The notes beneath the pieces were generated by a model. It was given only the letters and a program-made list of their open reading frames with translations, ran no database searches and was not told where the DNA came from. Positions 53,517 to 62,832 of a stretch of DNA of 64,000 bases are shown here, piece by piece; position 1 is the stretch's first letter; each line of letters opens with the position of its first letter. A program made the position numbers and the translations under genes. The DNA comes from Telmatospirillum sp. J64-1 (GTDB lineage Bacteria > Pseudomonadota > Alphaproteobacteria > Rhodospirillales > Magnetospirillaceae), in assembly GCF_006980715.1 (NCBI RefSeq), contig NZ_SBHN01000020.1, positions 47,911 to 111,910 on the forward strand, given 5' to 3'.

Positions 53517-55793
53517 ATGGACAGAAAGGGCGTGAGCAGATGGGGTCTGCTCCTGGCGCTAGGGGGAGTCGGCTTGGCCGGTTGCGGCGGCGGTGGAGGA
53601 GGCGGATCGGGCGGCGGCCCTGTCGTCAGCAATCCCACGCCCCCGTCTCCGCCGGCGCAGGGGCAGGTCAAGGCCGGTGCCCCACCGAGCAGCTTCGAGA
53701 CAGCGGAATACCGCCGCAACTGGGGACTGGCGACCGTCGGCGCCTCCGGCGCCTACAGCTATGGGGCGACCGGCGCCGACACCACCGTCGCGGTGATCGA
53801 CAGCGGCATTGCCACCGGTCACGTGGATTTCGCCGGTGCCATTCATGCCGCCAGCAGGGACATGCGCAACGACCGCACTCCCTCGCCCGCGCTTGACGAC
53901 GCAGGCGGGCACGGCACCATGGTGGCGGGCATCGTCGGCGCCCGCAAGAACAGCGAAGGCATGCATGGCCTAGCCTTTGAAAGCCAGATCATGGCCCTGC
54001 GGGTGGATGCGCCGGGCAGTTGCGACACGCGCTGTTCCTTCCTCCATTCCGACGTCGCCCGGGCGACCAGCCATGCCGTCGCCAATGGCGCGCAGGTCCT
54101 GAACTACAGCATGGGCGGCAGCGGCAATATCAGCACCAACCTGAAGACGGCCCTGTCGCAGGCCGCCGCCGCCGACCGCATCCTGGTCTTCGCGGCGGGG
54201 AATTCCGCCAACAGCGAGATCGACACCCCCGCCAGCTTCGTCACCGATCCGGCGGCCCGGGGGCTGGGAATCGCCGTCGGCGCGGTGGATTCCAACCTGA
54301 ACATGGCCAGCTTCAGCAACCATGCTGGCGAAGCCATGGAATATTACCTGGTGGCACCGGGCGTATCGGTGCGCACCACCAACAAGGATGGCGGCTGGTC
54401 CAACGGCAGCGGCACCTCCTTTGCCGCGCCCTATGTGGCCGGTGCGGCGGCGGCGCTGCATTCCGCCTCTCCCTGGCTGTCTTCCCGCCAGGTCGTCGAC
54501 CTGCTGCTGACCACTGCCGCCGATCTGGGCACCCCGGGCATCGACCCCGTCTATGGCCGGGGCTTGCTGGACCTGAATGCCGCGCTGTCGCCCCAGGGAA
54601 CCCTGTCGGTGCCGACCGGCGACAACGTCGCCGATGGCGGGGAACTCCTGGAACGGAGCGGCATCCGCCTGGGCGCGGCTTTCGGCGATGCCATGGCGGG
54701 AAGGCAATTGCAGGCCGTCTTCCTCGACGGCTACGACCGCCCCTTTGCCTTCGCCCTGAACAGGGCCACGGCACGCCGCGCGCCGCAGACGGACCTGTCC
54801 GGCTGGCTGTCCGGTGAGACGGTGATGCATCCCGGGATGAGCCTGGGCTCCTCGGGCGGGATGCGTCTGTCCTTCCGCGACGACCCGCTGCCGGATGCCG
54901 CCTTGACCGAACCTGGAAAACGAACGCAGGGACCGGCATTCGAACGCGCCATGGTCGCCGGCGAGGCCGGCGGCATGGGATTTACCGCCAGCCACGGCTA
55001 CGGCCTGAATGCCCATATGGGACTGGCCGCCATGGGCCAGCATCAGGCGGGAGTCCTGCTCAGCCACGATTCCTTCGCCTCGCCCTATCTCTCCCTCAGC
55101 AGCGACGGTCAGGCCCTGTCCATGGAACGGGCGGCCGGGAACGGCGTGGCCCTGCGCTACGGCTTGAGCAGCGGCGAACTGGGACGCATGGCCCATATGG
55201 GCGAGATTTCCAAACGCTTCGATTCGGGCACAACCATCTCCGTCCAGATGGGCGGATTGGTCGAGCACGGCAGCATCCTCGATTCCGCCGGCGATGGCGC
55301 CTTCTCCATGGGCGGCCGCGCCGACACCCAATTCGCCGGTGTTACCGCCTCGGTGCCGCTGGGGGATGATGTGGAAGTCTTCGGCAACTGGACCACCGGC
55401 TGGACCGATGCCTCCCAGGCCGGAAACGGCCTGCTGCGCAACTTCTCGGGCATCCGCAGCCAAGCGATGGGGATCGGTCTTGCCAAGTCCGGCCTCATCG
55501 ACGCCCGCGACCGCCTGGCATTCGCCCTGTCCCAGCCGCTGAAGGTCGTCTCAGGCTCGGCCGTCGCCCATCTGCCGGTGGGCCGGGACATCGAGGGCAA
55601 TATCCTTCGAGAAAGCCATGTCGTCGGCCTGCGCCCCAGCGGCACCCAGACCGATGCGGAAATCAGCTGGCATCTGCGCGCAGGCCCCAAGGAAGAACTG
55701 ACGCTGAACCTGATGACCCAGTTCCAGCCGGGCCATGACGAAGATGCCGCCCCGGAATTCCTGGGCGGCATCAAATATCAGCTGCAATTCTGA
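53517..55793 (+). CDS. autotransporter serine protease (subtilisin S8 family)
   Basis: A 758-residue autotransporter. N-terminal signal with a lipobox-like LAGC near residue 23, followed by a Gly-rich linker. The S8 peptidase has Asp in VAVIDSGI near residue 96, His in GGHGTMVAGI near 132 and Ser in NGSGTSFAAPYVAGA near 300, so the triad is complete. The C-terminal part (about 480-758) has amphipathic strands and ends with Phe (KYQLQF), typical of the autotransporter barrel. It probably acts on the cell surface or after release. Lipid anchoring is suggested but unusual. Confidence 0.88.
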   Translation: MDRKGVSRWGLLLALGGVGLAGCGGGGGGGSGGGPVVSNPTPPSPPAQGQVKAGAPPSSFETAEYRRNWGLATVGASGAYSYGATGADTTVAVIDSGIATGHVDFAGAIHAASRDMRNDRTPSPALDDAGGHGTMVAGIVGARKNSEGMHGLAFESQIMALRVDAPGSCDTRCSFLHSDVARATSHAVANGAQVLNYSMGGSGNISTNLKTALSQAAAADRILVFAAGNSANSEIDTPASFVTDPAARGLGIAVGAVDSNLNMASFSNHAGEAMEYYLVAPGVSVRTTNKDGGWSNGSGTSFAAPYVAGAAAALHSASPWLSSRQVVDLLLTTAADLGTPGIDPVYGRGLLDLNAALSPQGTLSVPTGDNVADGGELLERSGIRLGAAFGDAMAGRQLQAVFLDGYDRPFAFALNRATARRAPQTDLSGWLSGETVMHPGMSLGSSGGMRLSFRDDPLPDAALTEPGKRTQGPAFERAMVAGEAGGMGFTASHGYGLNAHMGLAAMGQHQAGVLLSHDSFASPYLSLSSDGQALSMERAAGNGVALRYGLSSGELGRMAHMGEISKRFDSGTTISVQMGGLVEHGSILDSAGDGAFSMGGRADTQFAGVTASVPLGDDVEVFGNWTTGWTDASQAGNGLLRNFSGIRSQAMGIGLAKSGLIDARDRLAFALSQPLKVVSGSAVAHLPVGRDIEGNILRESHVVGLRPSGTQTDAEISWHLRAGPKEELTLNLMTQFQPGHDEDAAPEFLGGIKYQLQF

Positions 55794-55820
55794 CAGGATA
55801 TTTCCTTCGACCTCGAACAA

Positions 55821-55852
55821 AGCGGGCCGGACCTCTCCGGCCCGCTTTTTCC
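55821..55852 (+). terminator. rho-independent terminator of the autotransporter gene
   Basis: Ten-bp stem AGCGGGCCGG/CCGGCCCGCT with a loop of about six bases, followed by TTTTTCC. It may also serve the converging DUF4383 gene. Confidence 0.9.
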
Positions 55853-55855
55853 GTT

Positions 55856-56284
55856 TCAGCGCGGCGGCGTGATCGCCGAACGGTCGCGGGCCGAGGTGGC
55901 CCAGCCGAAATAGGCCGCGGCAATGGCGGTGACAGCATGCAGCCAGATGTCATGGCCGAACAAGGGCGCCAGGCCGAAAACGGTGCGCAGGCCGGGAATC
56001 AGCCCCATGATGACGAACAGGCCGAAGATCACGGCCAGGCTGCGCGAGAAGGCGCGGGCGTTGCTCCAGCTCCGCCAGGCCAGGATGCCCCAGACACCCA
56101 GTGCCAGATGGATCAGGTTGTGGATCACGTTGACGGGAAACAGGCCGAAGAGCAGGCCGTAGCCTGCGTTGATGGCCAGCGGAGGATGCCCGATGGGCGC
56201 CGTGGTCAGGCCAGGAACGAAACCCAGGATGCCGACGATGAGATAGACGACGCCGATGGCGAGAGCGAAGTAACGCGTCTTCAT
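55856..56284 (-). CDS. DUF4383 membrane protein
   Basis: A 142-residue protein with four hydrophobic helices of the DUF4383 family: FALAIGVVYLIVGILGFVPG, NVIHNLIHLALGVWGILAWR, and GHDIWLHAVTAIAAAYFGW. The function is unknown. It lies just upstream of the cytochrome-SOD fusion gene in the opposite reading order (its stop faces the autotransporter terminator) and is in the same strand as that fusion, 28 bases downstream of it. Confidence 0.87.
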   Translation of the reverse strand: MKTRYFALAIGVVYLIVGILGFVPGLTTAPIGHPPLAINAGYGLLFGLFPVNVIHNLIHLALGVWGILAWRSWSNARAFSRSLAVIFGLFVIMGLIPGLRTVFGLAPLFGHDIWLHAVTAIAAAYFGWATSARDRSAITPPR

Positions 56285-56312
56285 GACAAAGCCTCCTTCG
56301 TGTCTCCGTGTC

Positions 56313-57290
56313 CTATTGCGTTCCTGGCTCTATGACACCGCAGGCGATACGGTCGCCCGAATGGCCCGAGGGATCGGTGAAGTAATCGTCAGGCCCGGCA
56401 TGGATCATCAGCGCGGCGCCGTCCCCGTCCCGCAGCGGGTATTCACCACCCGCCAGACTCACGCCATAGGCAAACAGGTCGGCATAGGCGTGGCCGCCTT
56501 CGGCGACGATCAGGTTGGGCAGGTCGCCCAAGTGATACTGCTCGCGCTTGAAGCCGTGCTCGGCGCCGGTCGGATTGAAATGCGCCCCGGCAGTCTGGAA
56601 ATCGGGCGGGTCGCAGCGTCCGGTCTCGTGGATGTGGAAGCCGTATTCCCCCGGCTGCAAATCGATCAGCCGCACCTGTAGCAGCAGGCCCGAGGGGGTG
56701 TCGATCAGCGCGACATTGCCCAAGGGCGTACCATCGCCAGTGCGCATGGGAACGATCATGTCGGGCTGGTCGGAAGCAGCAGCCTCCTGATCATCGGCCG
56801 GGGCCTGGGCCACTTCCTGGCCGGGCTCGGCGGCGGCTCCCTCGCCGGCGGGCGACTCGCCCACTTCGGGGGCCGTCTCCTGTTCCGCCGGTGCCTCCGC
56901 GCCCTCTCCCCCGGCTTCCTGGCGCAGATAGGCGATCACATCCCGCCGCTGCTGTTCATTCTTCATGGCCGCGAAGGCCATCCTGTTGCCGGGAATATAG
57001 CCCCGGGGATCGGCAAGATATGCGTCGATGGTCTCTTCGTCCCAGACGATATCGGCATCCCGCATGGCCGGAGAATAATTGAAGCCTTCGACGGCACCGG
57101 CCTCACGCCCGAAGACGCCTGCCAGGCTGGGGCCGACCCTATGCTGGCCTTCCTCCAGGGTATGACAGGCCATGCAGCGCCTGAAAACCGTCTCGCCTGC
57201 TGCCGGATCGCCCTCTTGGGCAGCTGCAGGGACGGCCAGCCCTGCGGCCATGCCGGTGACCAGCACGGCCAGCCATGGATTCCTGCTCAT
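56313..57290 (-). CDS. cytochrome c-Cu/Zn superoxide dismutase fusion
   Basis: A 325-residue periplasmic fusion. Signal peptide (about 1-24), then a class I cytochrome c with CMACH near residues 38-42 and the Met ligand in PGNRMAFAAM near 100. A Glu/Ala/Pro/Gln-rich linker (about 125-172) leads to a SodC domain: FHIHETGRCDPPDF, AGAHFNPTGAEHGF, HLGDLPNLIV, MIHAGPDD and RIACGVIEP. The copper His residues, bridging His, zinc His/Asp and active-site Arg all appear kept. It should turn superoxide into peroxide and oxygen, and could pass electrons directly. Start 57290 follows GGGAGG. Confidence 0.9.
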   Translation of the reverse strand: MSRNPWLAVLVTGMAAGLAVPAAAQEGDPAAGETVFRRCMACHTLEEGQHRVGPSLAGVFGREAGAVEGFNYSPAMRDADIVWDEETIDAYLADPRGYIPGNRMAFAAMKNEQQRRDVIAYLRQEAGGEGAEAPAEQETAPEVGESPAGEGAAAEPGQEVAQAPADDQEAAASDQPDMIVPMRTGDGTPLGNVALIDTPSGLLLQVRLIDLQPGEYGFHIHETGRCDPPDFQTAGAHFNPTGAEHGFKREQYHLGDLPNLIVAEGGHAYADLFAYGVSLAGGEYPLRDGDGAALMIHAGPDDYFTDPSGHSGDRIACGVIEPGTQ

Positions 57291-57430
57291 GCCAAACCTC
57301 CCAATAGACCACTTCGCGGAATGAATGAACCTCCCAAGGGAAGGACAATGCTTCATTCCAACAAGAGTGCCCCCGGCCTTGTTCGCAGGCGCAGGGGGAT
57401 GAGAGAAGGCCTATGCGGAGGGATTAGAAC

Positions 57431-59920
57431 TCAGGCCGGCATCGACACATTTTGCGCCGCACGATGGGCGAAGGTGCGCATGATCTGTTCCCGGATGGCC
57501 GGTTCCGACTGGAGAAAGTGGTCGAAATCGGCCTGGTCCAGCTTGAGCAGCTGGCAATAGGTCAGCGCCGTCACGTCGGCCACCCGGCGTCGGCTTTCCA
57601 TCAGCGCCATCTCGCCGAAGAAATCGCCGCGCCCCAGGCGCACCTTGTGTTCGGGCAAGGCTACCTCGACCGCGCCCGAAGAGATGAAATATACGCCGTC
57701 GCCCCGCTCGCCATGGCGCACGATCACCTCGCCCGGCACCACGAACAAGGGGCGCAGCAGCCTGGACAGGCGCTTGCGCTGCTCGGACGACAGGCCCTGG
57801 AACAGCACCACCTGATCCAGCATCTCCTCGGTGTTCAGGCGTAGGTCCAGACGCGGCCGTTCGCTCTGTATCTGGGATGCAAGCTGCACGCCCTGGCGTA
57901 GGCTTTCATGCAACTCCTGCCCCAGCAGCCCCTCGCGGCGCAGGCTCTCGTAATGAGTCATCTCCATGCGCAGCCCGACCTGACGCAGGAAACGCCGCTC
58001 CAGCGCCTCGGCATAATCGGGATATTGCAGTTGCAGAGCATCCAGCGCCTTGGCGGTGGCGGTGGCGCGGGCGTCCAGGATTTCGCCGATGATCTCGGAC
58101 ATGCGCTGGCCGAGCAGGCTGCGCAGGCGCTGTTCGTTGTAGCGCTTCAGCTCGGACAGGACGAGACGCAGCGTCAGCAGGATTTCGAAACGGTCCGCCA
58201 CCTGACGGGTCAGGGGACGGTCGATGCGCAGCCGCCGGTGCAGGAAGTGGGCGACCTTGAAGGGACGGCGGAATTCCAGTTCGACGCGGGCGGCACGGTT
58301 ATAGCCGACACGCCCGTTGGCGCGTGCTCCTTCCACCAGCCGCTCGGCATGGCGCAGCAGGCGCGTACCCACGGCCGGGGAGATATAGCCATGGCCGTCC
58401 AGGATCAGTTCCTTCTCGCGGTTGGCAAGAGCCAGCAGGCCCACATTCAGCCGCTCGCGTTCGGACAGATTTTCCTCGATCGATCCCTGGGCCGCGACCT
58501 TGGACACGCGCTCGTCATAGCGCTTGAGCACCGCCCGAACGGTGGTCGGTTCGATCTCGAAGCGCCGCCCAACCTCCTGCACACCGTCACGCACATCGGC
58601 CAGCGCCAGGGCGAAGACCTGGTTCCGCAGGCCCTGGTCCACCGGCGACAGGCGATCCAGCCCCAGCTTGCGGATCACAAGGCGCAAGGTGGTGCCGTTG
58701 ACGAACAGGGTGAACAGCACGAAGCCGGTGGCCGTCACCGCGACGAAACGCTTGATGTCGGGGGACAGGACGGTGCTTTCGGTCACTGCCAGCGCCAGCG
58801 CCAGGGTCACCGCGCCCCGCAGCCCGCCCCACAGGATGGCCCCCTTATAGGCATGACTGACCTTTTCCGACAGACGCGCCAGACTGAGGAAGGGCAGCAG
58901 CAGGAAGATGACCGCTGCCCGCGCCAGCAGGGCCAGGACCACCACCGCCAGCACCATCGAGACATCGAGCCAGCTCACCGCGCCCAGCAGACGCGGCACC
59001 AGGATCGAGGCCAGCAGGAAGACCAGAGACCCGGCCCAGAAGGCGACCTGCTCCCACACATTGTGCAGGTGGTTCCAATTGTCCGGGCTGACGCAGGAAC
59101 GTCCGAAGGCGCTGACGGTCAGGCCGACGACCACCACCGCCACCACGCCCGACACCCCCAGGACCTGATCCCCCAGGATGAAGACCAGATAGGGCACGGC
59201 CAGGGTCAGCGTCGCCTCGGCCGCCTTGCTGCCGCCCAGGCGCGGCAGGGCCAGCAGCAGAATCTTGCCCCCCACCGCCCCCAGGGCGATGCCGCCCAGG
59301 AAGCTGACCGAGAAGCTGACCGCCCCCTCGATCGGATCCAGGCTGCCGCCCGAGACCAGAATGCCCAGCAGCAGCGTGAACAGGGCGATGGCGGCGGCAT
59401 CGTTGAGCAGGCTTTCGCCCTCGACCAGCCGGGTCAGGCGGGCCGGGGCGCCGATATCGCGGAAAATGGCGACCACGGCGCCCGGATCGGTGGTGGCGAC
59501 GATGGAACCCAGCAGCAGACAGGCGATCAGCGAAACGCCGAACATCCACCACAGTCCGAAGCCGATCACCCCGGTCGCGACGATCACGGCCACGACGGCC
59601 AGCAGCAGGATCGGGGCGGCATCTTCCATCATCCGCCGCACATCGATGGTCAGCGAGGCCTGGAAGAGCAGAAGCGGCAGGAAGACGTAGATGAAGGTCG
59701 CCGAGCGCAAGGGCAGATCGACGAAGGGCGCGACAAGGCTGTTGAAGGCGTCGGTGAGAGGCGTGTGATAGAGGAAACCCGCCACGAAACCGATGGCCAC
59801 GCCGACCGCGGCCAGCAGCACGCTCGGCGGCAATCGCATACCCGCGGCCACAGGCTGGATGAAGGCGACCACCGCCAGCAAGCCAGCGATCACCAGGGTA
59901 ATCATCGCAATGTCGGGCAA
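57431..59920 (-). CDS. Na+/H+ antiporter with C-terminal cyclic-nucleotide-binding domain
   Basis: An 829-residue protein. Residues 1 to about 430 form a CPA1/NhaP-like antiporter (for example VEGESLLNDAAAIALFTLLL and GGLRGAVTLALALAVTES). A long helical linker (about 440-690) leads to a cNMP-binding domain at about 700-815 (HGERGDGVYFISSGAVEVAL, RLGRGDFFGEMALMESRRRV). Ligand binding could gate ion exchange as in SLC9C-type proteins. The start is TTG 59920 with an AAGAGG site; ATG at 59905 is the alternative. Confidence 0.88.
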   Translation of the reverse strand: MPDIAMITLVIAGLLAVVAFIQPVAAGMRLPPSVLLAAVGVAIGFVAGFLYHTPLTDAFNSLVAPFVDLPLRSATFIYVFLPLLLFQASLTIDVRRMMEDAAPILLLAVVAVIVATGVIGFGLWWMFGVSLIACLLLGSIVATTDPGAVVAIFRDIGAPARLTRLVEGESLLNDAAAIALFTLLLGILVSGGSLDPIEGAVSFSVSFLGGIALGAVGGKILLLALPRLGGSKAAEATLTLAVPYLVFILGDQVLGVSGVVAVVVVGLTVSAFGRSCVSPDNWNHLHNVWEQVAFWAGSLVFLLASILVPRLLGAVSWLDVSMVLAVVVLALLARAAVIFLLLPFLSLARLSEKVSHAYKGAILWGGLRGAVTLALALAVTESTVLSPDIKRFVAVTATGFVLFTLFVNGTTLRLVIRKLGLDRLSPVDQGLRNQVFALALADVRDGVQEVGRRFEIEPTTVRAVLKRYDERVSKVAAQGSIEENLSERERLNVGLLALANREKELILDGHGYISPAVGTRLLRHAERLVEGARANGRVGYNRAARVELEFRRPFKVAHFLHRRLRIDRPLTRQVADRFEILLTLRLVLSELKRYNEQRLRSLLGQRMSEIIGEILDARATATAKALDALQLQYPDYAEALERRFLRQVGLRMEMTHYESLRREGLLGQELHESLRQGVQLASQIQSERPRLDLRLNTEEMLDQVVLFQGLSSEQRKRLSRLLRPLFVVPGEVIVRHGERGDGVYFISSGAVEVALPEHKVRLGRGDFFGEMALMESRRRVADVTALTYCQLLKLDQADFDHFLQSEPAIREQIMRTFAHRAAQNVSMPA

Positions 59921-60001
59921 GGGCCTCTTCCGCGGTCAGCCATGAGCCAGGACCGCAATGTGGCACAGTCGGCGGTTCTTTTCACGGGGAATCAGCAGCG
60001 G

Positions 60002-60026
60002 AAAAAAGAGGAGCCGCAGCCCCTCC
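60002..60026 (-). terminator. rho-independent terminator of modABC
   Basis: Minus-strand stem GAGGGGC/GCTCCTC around a TGCG loop, with TTTTTTCC after it, next to the modC stop. Confidence 0.8.
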
Positions 60027-60027
60027 T

Positions 60028-61140
60028 TCAGGAAGAAGGCGGCATCAAATGGATACCTTCGGAGAGCAGAGAAACGGTCACGTCCACCCCCGGCGCAAGG
60101 CCGTTGCGCTGCGCCACATGCAGCGGCACGGAGAAGACCAGAGGCAGGGATTCCCCCGGCACGGAAACGGTCAGGCGCACCGCTTCGCCCAGTACCAGAA
60201 CGTCCGACAGGAGGCCCGTCACGGGATTCTCCTTCTCTCCCCGCGACGGCCGGTCCCGCCGATGCAGCAGGATATGCGAAACCGGCACGCACCAGGGCAG
60301 CCGGGTGTCCGGCGCGATATCGGTCCGCAAGGGGATTTCCAGCCTGTGGCCGCACCAGTCCAGGATGCTCCGTCCCCGCTCCGGTTCGTGGCCCAGCAGG
60401 CGGCCCTCGAACAGGTTCCGCATGTCCGTTAGGCGGGCGACCTCGGGACTGGCCGGGCGGGTCTTGACCTCCAGGGGCGAGGCGCATTGCAAGGTCCGCC
60501 CACGATGCAGAATGCAGAGATAGTCGGCCAGGACGGAGGCCTCGTCCAGGTCGTGGGTCACCAGCAGGATCGGCATTCCCAGCGAGCGGCGAAGTTCCGC
60601 CAGTTCCACATACAGCCGCTCGCGCGTGGCGCGGTCCACCGCCGAGAACGGCTCGTCGAGCAGCAGCACCTTGGGATCGCGGGCCAAAGCACGGGCCACC
60701 GCCACGCGCTGCTGCTGGCCGCCCGACAATTGCCAGGGACGGCGCTGCTCCAGCCCCTCCAGATGCACCGCCGCCAGCAATTCGCGGGCGCGCTGGGCCC
60801 GTTCCGCCGCCGGGCGATGCTCCATCGCCGCCATGATGTTGGCCAGGGCGGTCATATGCGGAAACAGGGCGTAATTCTGAAAGACCATGCCGATGGCCCG
60901 GCGGCGCGGCGCCAGACACAGACCGGCCCGGCTATCCAGCCAGACCTCGCCGCCCACCGCGATGCGTCCTTCCTGCGGGCGATAGAGACCGGCGACGGAA
61001 CGGAGCGTGGTCGACTTGCCGCTGCCCGACGGCCCGACCAGGGCCAGCACCTGCCCCGCCGGGCAGTCCAGCGCCACGTCCAGCGGGATCGGGCCAAGCT
61101 GGCGCAGGCGGACGGACAGGCCGGGTCCGGGCTCACCCAT
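60028..61140 (-). CDS. modC: molybdate ABC transporter ATPase ModC
   Basis: A 370-residue ATPase. Walker A GPSGSGKSTTLRSVAG near residue 36, Q-loop VFQNYALFPHM, signature LSGGQQQRVAVARAL, Walker B LLLDEPFSAVD and the switch His in VTHDLDEA. A C-terminal TOBE/Mop-like domain of about 120 residues follows (EKENPVTGLLSDVLVLGEAV). It powers molybdate import with ModA and ModB. Its start overlaps the modB stop by eight bases. Confidence 0.92.
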   Translation of the reverse strand: MGEPGPGLSVRLRQLGPIPLDVALDCPAGQVLALVGPSGSGKSTTLRSVAGLYRPQEGRIAVGGEVWLDSRAGLCLAPRRRAIGMVFQNYALFPHMTALANIMAAMEHRPAAERAQRARELLAAVHLEGLEQRRPWQLSGGQQQRVAVARALARDPKVLLLDEPFSAVDRATRERLYVELAELRRSLGMPILLVTHDLDEASVLADYLCILHRGRTLQCASPLEVKTRPASPEVARLTDMRNLFEGRLLGHEPERGRSILDWCGHRLEIPLRTDIAPDTRLPWCVPVSHILLHRRDRPSRGEKENPVTGLLSDVLVLGEAVRLTVSVPGESLPLVFSVPLHVAQRNGLAPGVDVTVSLLSEGIHLMPPSS

Positions 61141-61807
61141 GACGCCGCCTCGCCGCCGCCCGGTTGCCCAGGACGTAGCTGATACCGATGGTCACCAGGG
61201 AAATCAGCAGCAGCAGCGCCGACATGCGCCCCGCCGCCTCGTCGTCGAAGGCCTGCACCCGGTCATAGATGGCAATGGCGACCGTCTTGGTCTCTCCGGG
61301 GATGCTGCCGCCGACCATCAGCACGACGCCGAATTCCCCCAGCGTATGCGCGAAACTCAGCACCATGGCGGTCAGGATGCCCGGCCAGGCCAGCGGCAGT
61401 TCGATCCGCGTCAGCACCCGCCAGGGCGCCATGCCGCAGCAGGCGGCGGCTTCACGCACCTCCGGCGGAATGGCCTCGAAGGCCCGCTGCATGGGCTGGA
61501 CGGCGAAAGGCAGGTTGACCAGCACCGAGGCCAGCACCAGCCCCTGGAAGGTGAAGACCAGGCCATGGCCGAACAGGGACTGGTAGAACTGGCCCAAGGC
61601 GGATTGCTGGCCGAAGCCCACCAGCAGGTAATAGCCGATCACCGTGGGCGGCAGGACCAGCGGCAGGGCCAGCAGGGCCTCGACCACGCCCTTGCCCCGG
61701 AACTGCCTCCAGGCCAGGAAGCGGCCCAGGAAAATGCCGATGGGCAGCAGGATCGCGACCGTCCAGGCCGCCAGTTCCAGCGACAGGCGAAGGGCGACCC
61801 AATCCAT
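61133..61807 (-). CDS. modB: molybdate ABC transporter permease ModB
   Basis: A 224-residue permease with about five helices and the ABC-permease EAA-like loop (EVREAAACCGMAPWRVLTRI). Also LPLVLPPTVIGYYLLVGFG, typical for ModB. It forms the membrane channel for molybdate. It lies six bases after modA and overlaps modC. Confidence 0.92.
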   Translation of the reverse strand: MDWVALRLSLELAAWTVAILLPIGIFLGRFLAWRQFRGKGVVEALLALPLVLPPTVIGYYLLVGFGQQSALGQFYQSLFGHGLVFTFQGLVLASVLVNLPFAVQPMQRAFEAIPPEVREAAACCGMAPWRVLTRIELPLAWPGILTAMVLSFAHTLGEFGVVLMVGGSIPGETKTVAIAIYDRVQAFDDEAAGRMSALLLLISLVTIGISYVLGNRAAARRRHG

Positions 61808-61813
61808 CGGCGT

Positions 61814-62596
61814 CTAATCCGCCTCGGGCAAGGTGAAGCCGTAGCGGTCCAGCACCTCGCGCCCCGTCGGCGACTGGACATAGGCGTAGAAGGCTTCGGC
61901 CACCGGCCCGGCCTTGTTGGTCAGCACCATGCGCTGGCGCAGGGGTTCATGAAGCTCTTCCGGAATCAGGGCGTATTGGCTGCGGCCCGCCAGTTGCGGC
62001 CCCAGGGCCAGGGAATAGGCCGCCATACCGCCCTGGGTCGAGCCGGACAGGGCGTATTGCCCGGCCTGGGAGACATTCTCGCCCAGCACCAGCAGGGGTT
62101 CCATCCGTTCCCACAGACCCTTGGCCTGCAAGGCCTCGCGGGCCGCCTTGCCGTAGGGGGCATGATCAGGATTGGCGATGGCGAAGCGCTTCAGCCGCCC
62201 GTCCTCCAGCGCCGCCGCCAGATCCTCCAGGCTGCCATCCGCCGCCAAAGGCGAATTCGGGGGCAGCAGCAGGACTAGGCGGCCGATGGCGTAAAGCACG
62301 CCCTCGTCCCGCGTCAGGCCCTGGCGCGCCAGTTCCAGCACATAGCTTTCATCGGCCGAGAGGAACATCTCGAACGGCGCGCCCTGGGCGATCTGGCGCT
62401 GGAAGTTTCCAGACGAGCCGAAGGAGAGCCGCACCGCCTGCCCGGTTTCGCGCTGGAAAGCCTCGGACAATTCCGTCAGCGCGAATTGCAGGTCCGAGGC
62501 CGCCGCCACGACCGGCGCCTGTTGCGCCGCCGCCGGGGCCGACAGCCCGACCGAACACAGGAATGCCAGCAGCAAAGACCGGGCCTTCCCCCACAT
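61814..62596 (-). CDS. modA: periplasmic molybdate-binding protein ModA
   Basis: A 260-residue binding protein. Signal peptide SLLLAFLCSVGLSAPAAAQQ, then VVAAASDLQFALTELSEAF at the start of the mature protein and FGSSGNFQRQIAQGAPFEMF, which holds molybdate/tungstate-binding Ser residues. Later IGRLVLLLPPNSPL is typical. The start at 62596 follows GGAGGGGACG; a GTG at 62620 is less likely. The promoter region carries a CGCTATAT-like half-site at about 62608, possibly a ModE-type box, but only one half is seen. Confidence 0.92.
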   Translation of the reverse strand: MWGKARSLLLAFLCSVGLSAPAAAQQAPVVAAASDLQFALTELSEAFQRETGQAVRLSFGSSGNFQRQIAQGAPFEMFLSADESYVLELARQGLTRDEGVLYAIGRLVLLLPPNSPLAADGSLEDLAAALEDGRLKRFAIANPDHAPYGKAAREALQAKGLWERMEPLLVLGENVSQAGQYALSGSTQGGMAAYSLALGPQLAGRSQYALIPEELHEPLRQRMVLTNKAGPVAEAFYAYVQSPTGREVLDRYGFTLPEAD

Positions 62597-62771
62597 CGTC
62601 CCCTCCAGCGCTATATTCACCGATGCACGACGCTACAAGCTATACAGGCTTTCCGGCCTGCGCACCAGAAGATGAATACCCTGCCCGGCCGCAATTCCCC
62701 CTGCGCACAAAGCGGCAATTTGCAGAAAAAGAGAGATTAAGGGGTTCTCCCTCGCATCGCATCATGCTAAC

Positions 62772-62790
62772 GATAATTAATCTTACTATC
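62772..62790. promoter_or_regulatory. possible Fur-type box upstream of the iron/cobalamin-type binding protein
   Basis: The 19 bases GATAATTAATCTTACTATC match the Fur consensus at about 13 positions, with both outer GATAAT-like and ACTATC ends kept. It is 43 bases upstream of the gene start, where such a site is expected. Confidence 0.45.
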
Positions 62791-62832
62791 CGTCCCGAGA
62801 GGCCTTCCAGCCAATTTCCCGGTGGAGCACCC

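Noticed and set aside
57908..60523. 871-residue frame opposite the cNMP antiporter and modC
   Set aside because: Gln/His/Arg-rich, no domains, covers two real genes on the other strand.
62605..62640. ModE-type operator before modA
   Set aside because: Only one CGCTATAT-like half-site is clear; the second half is not at the expected spacing.
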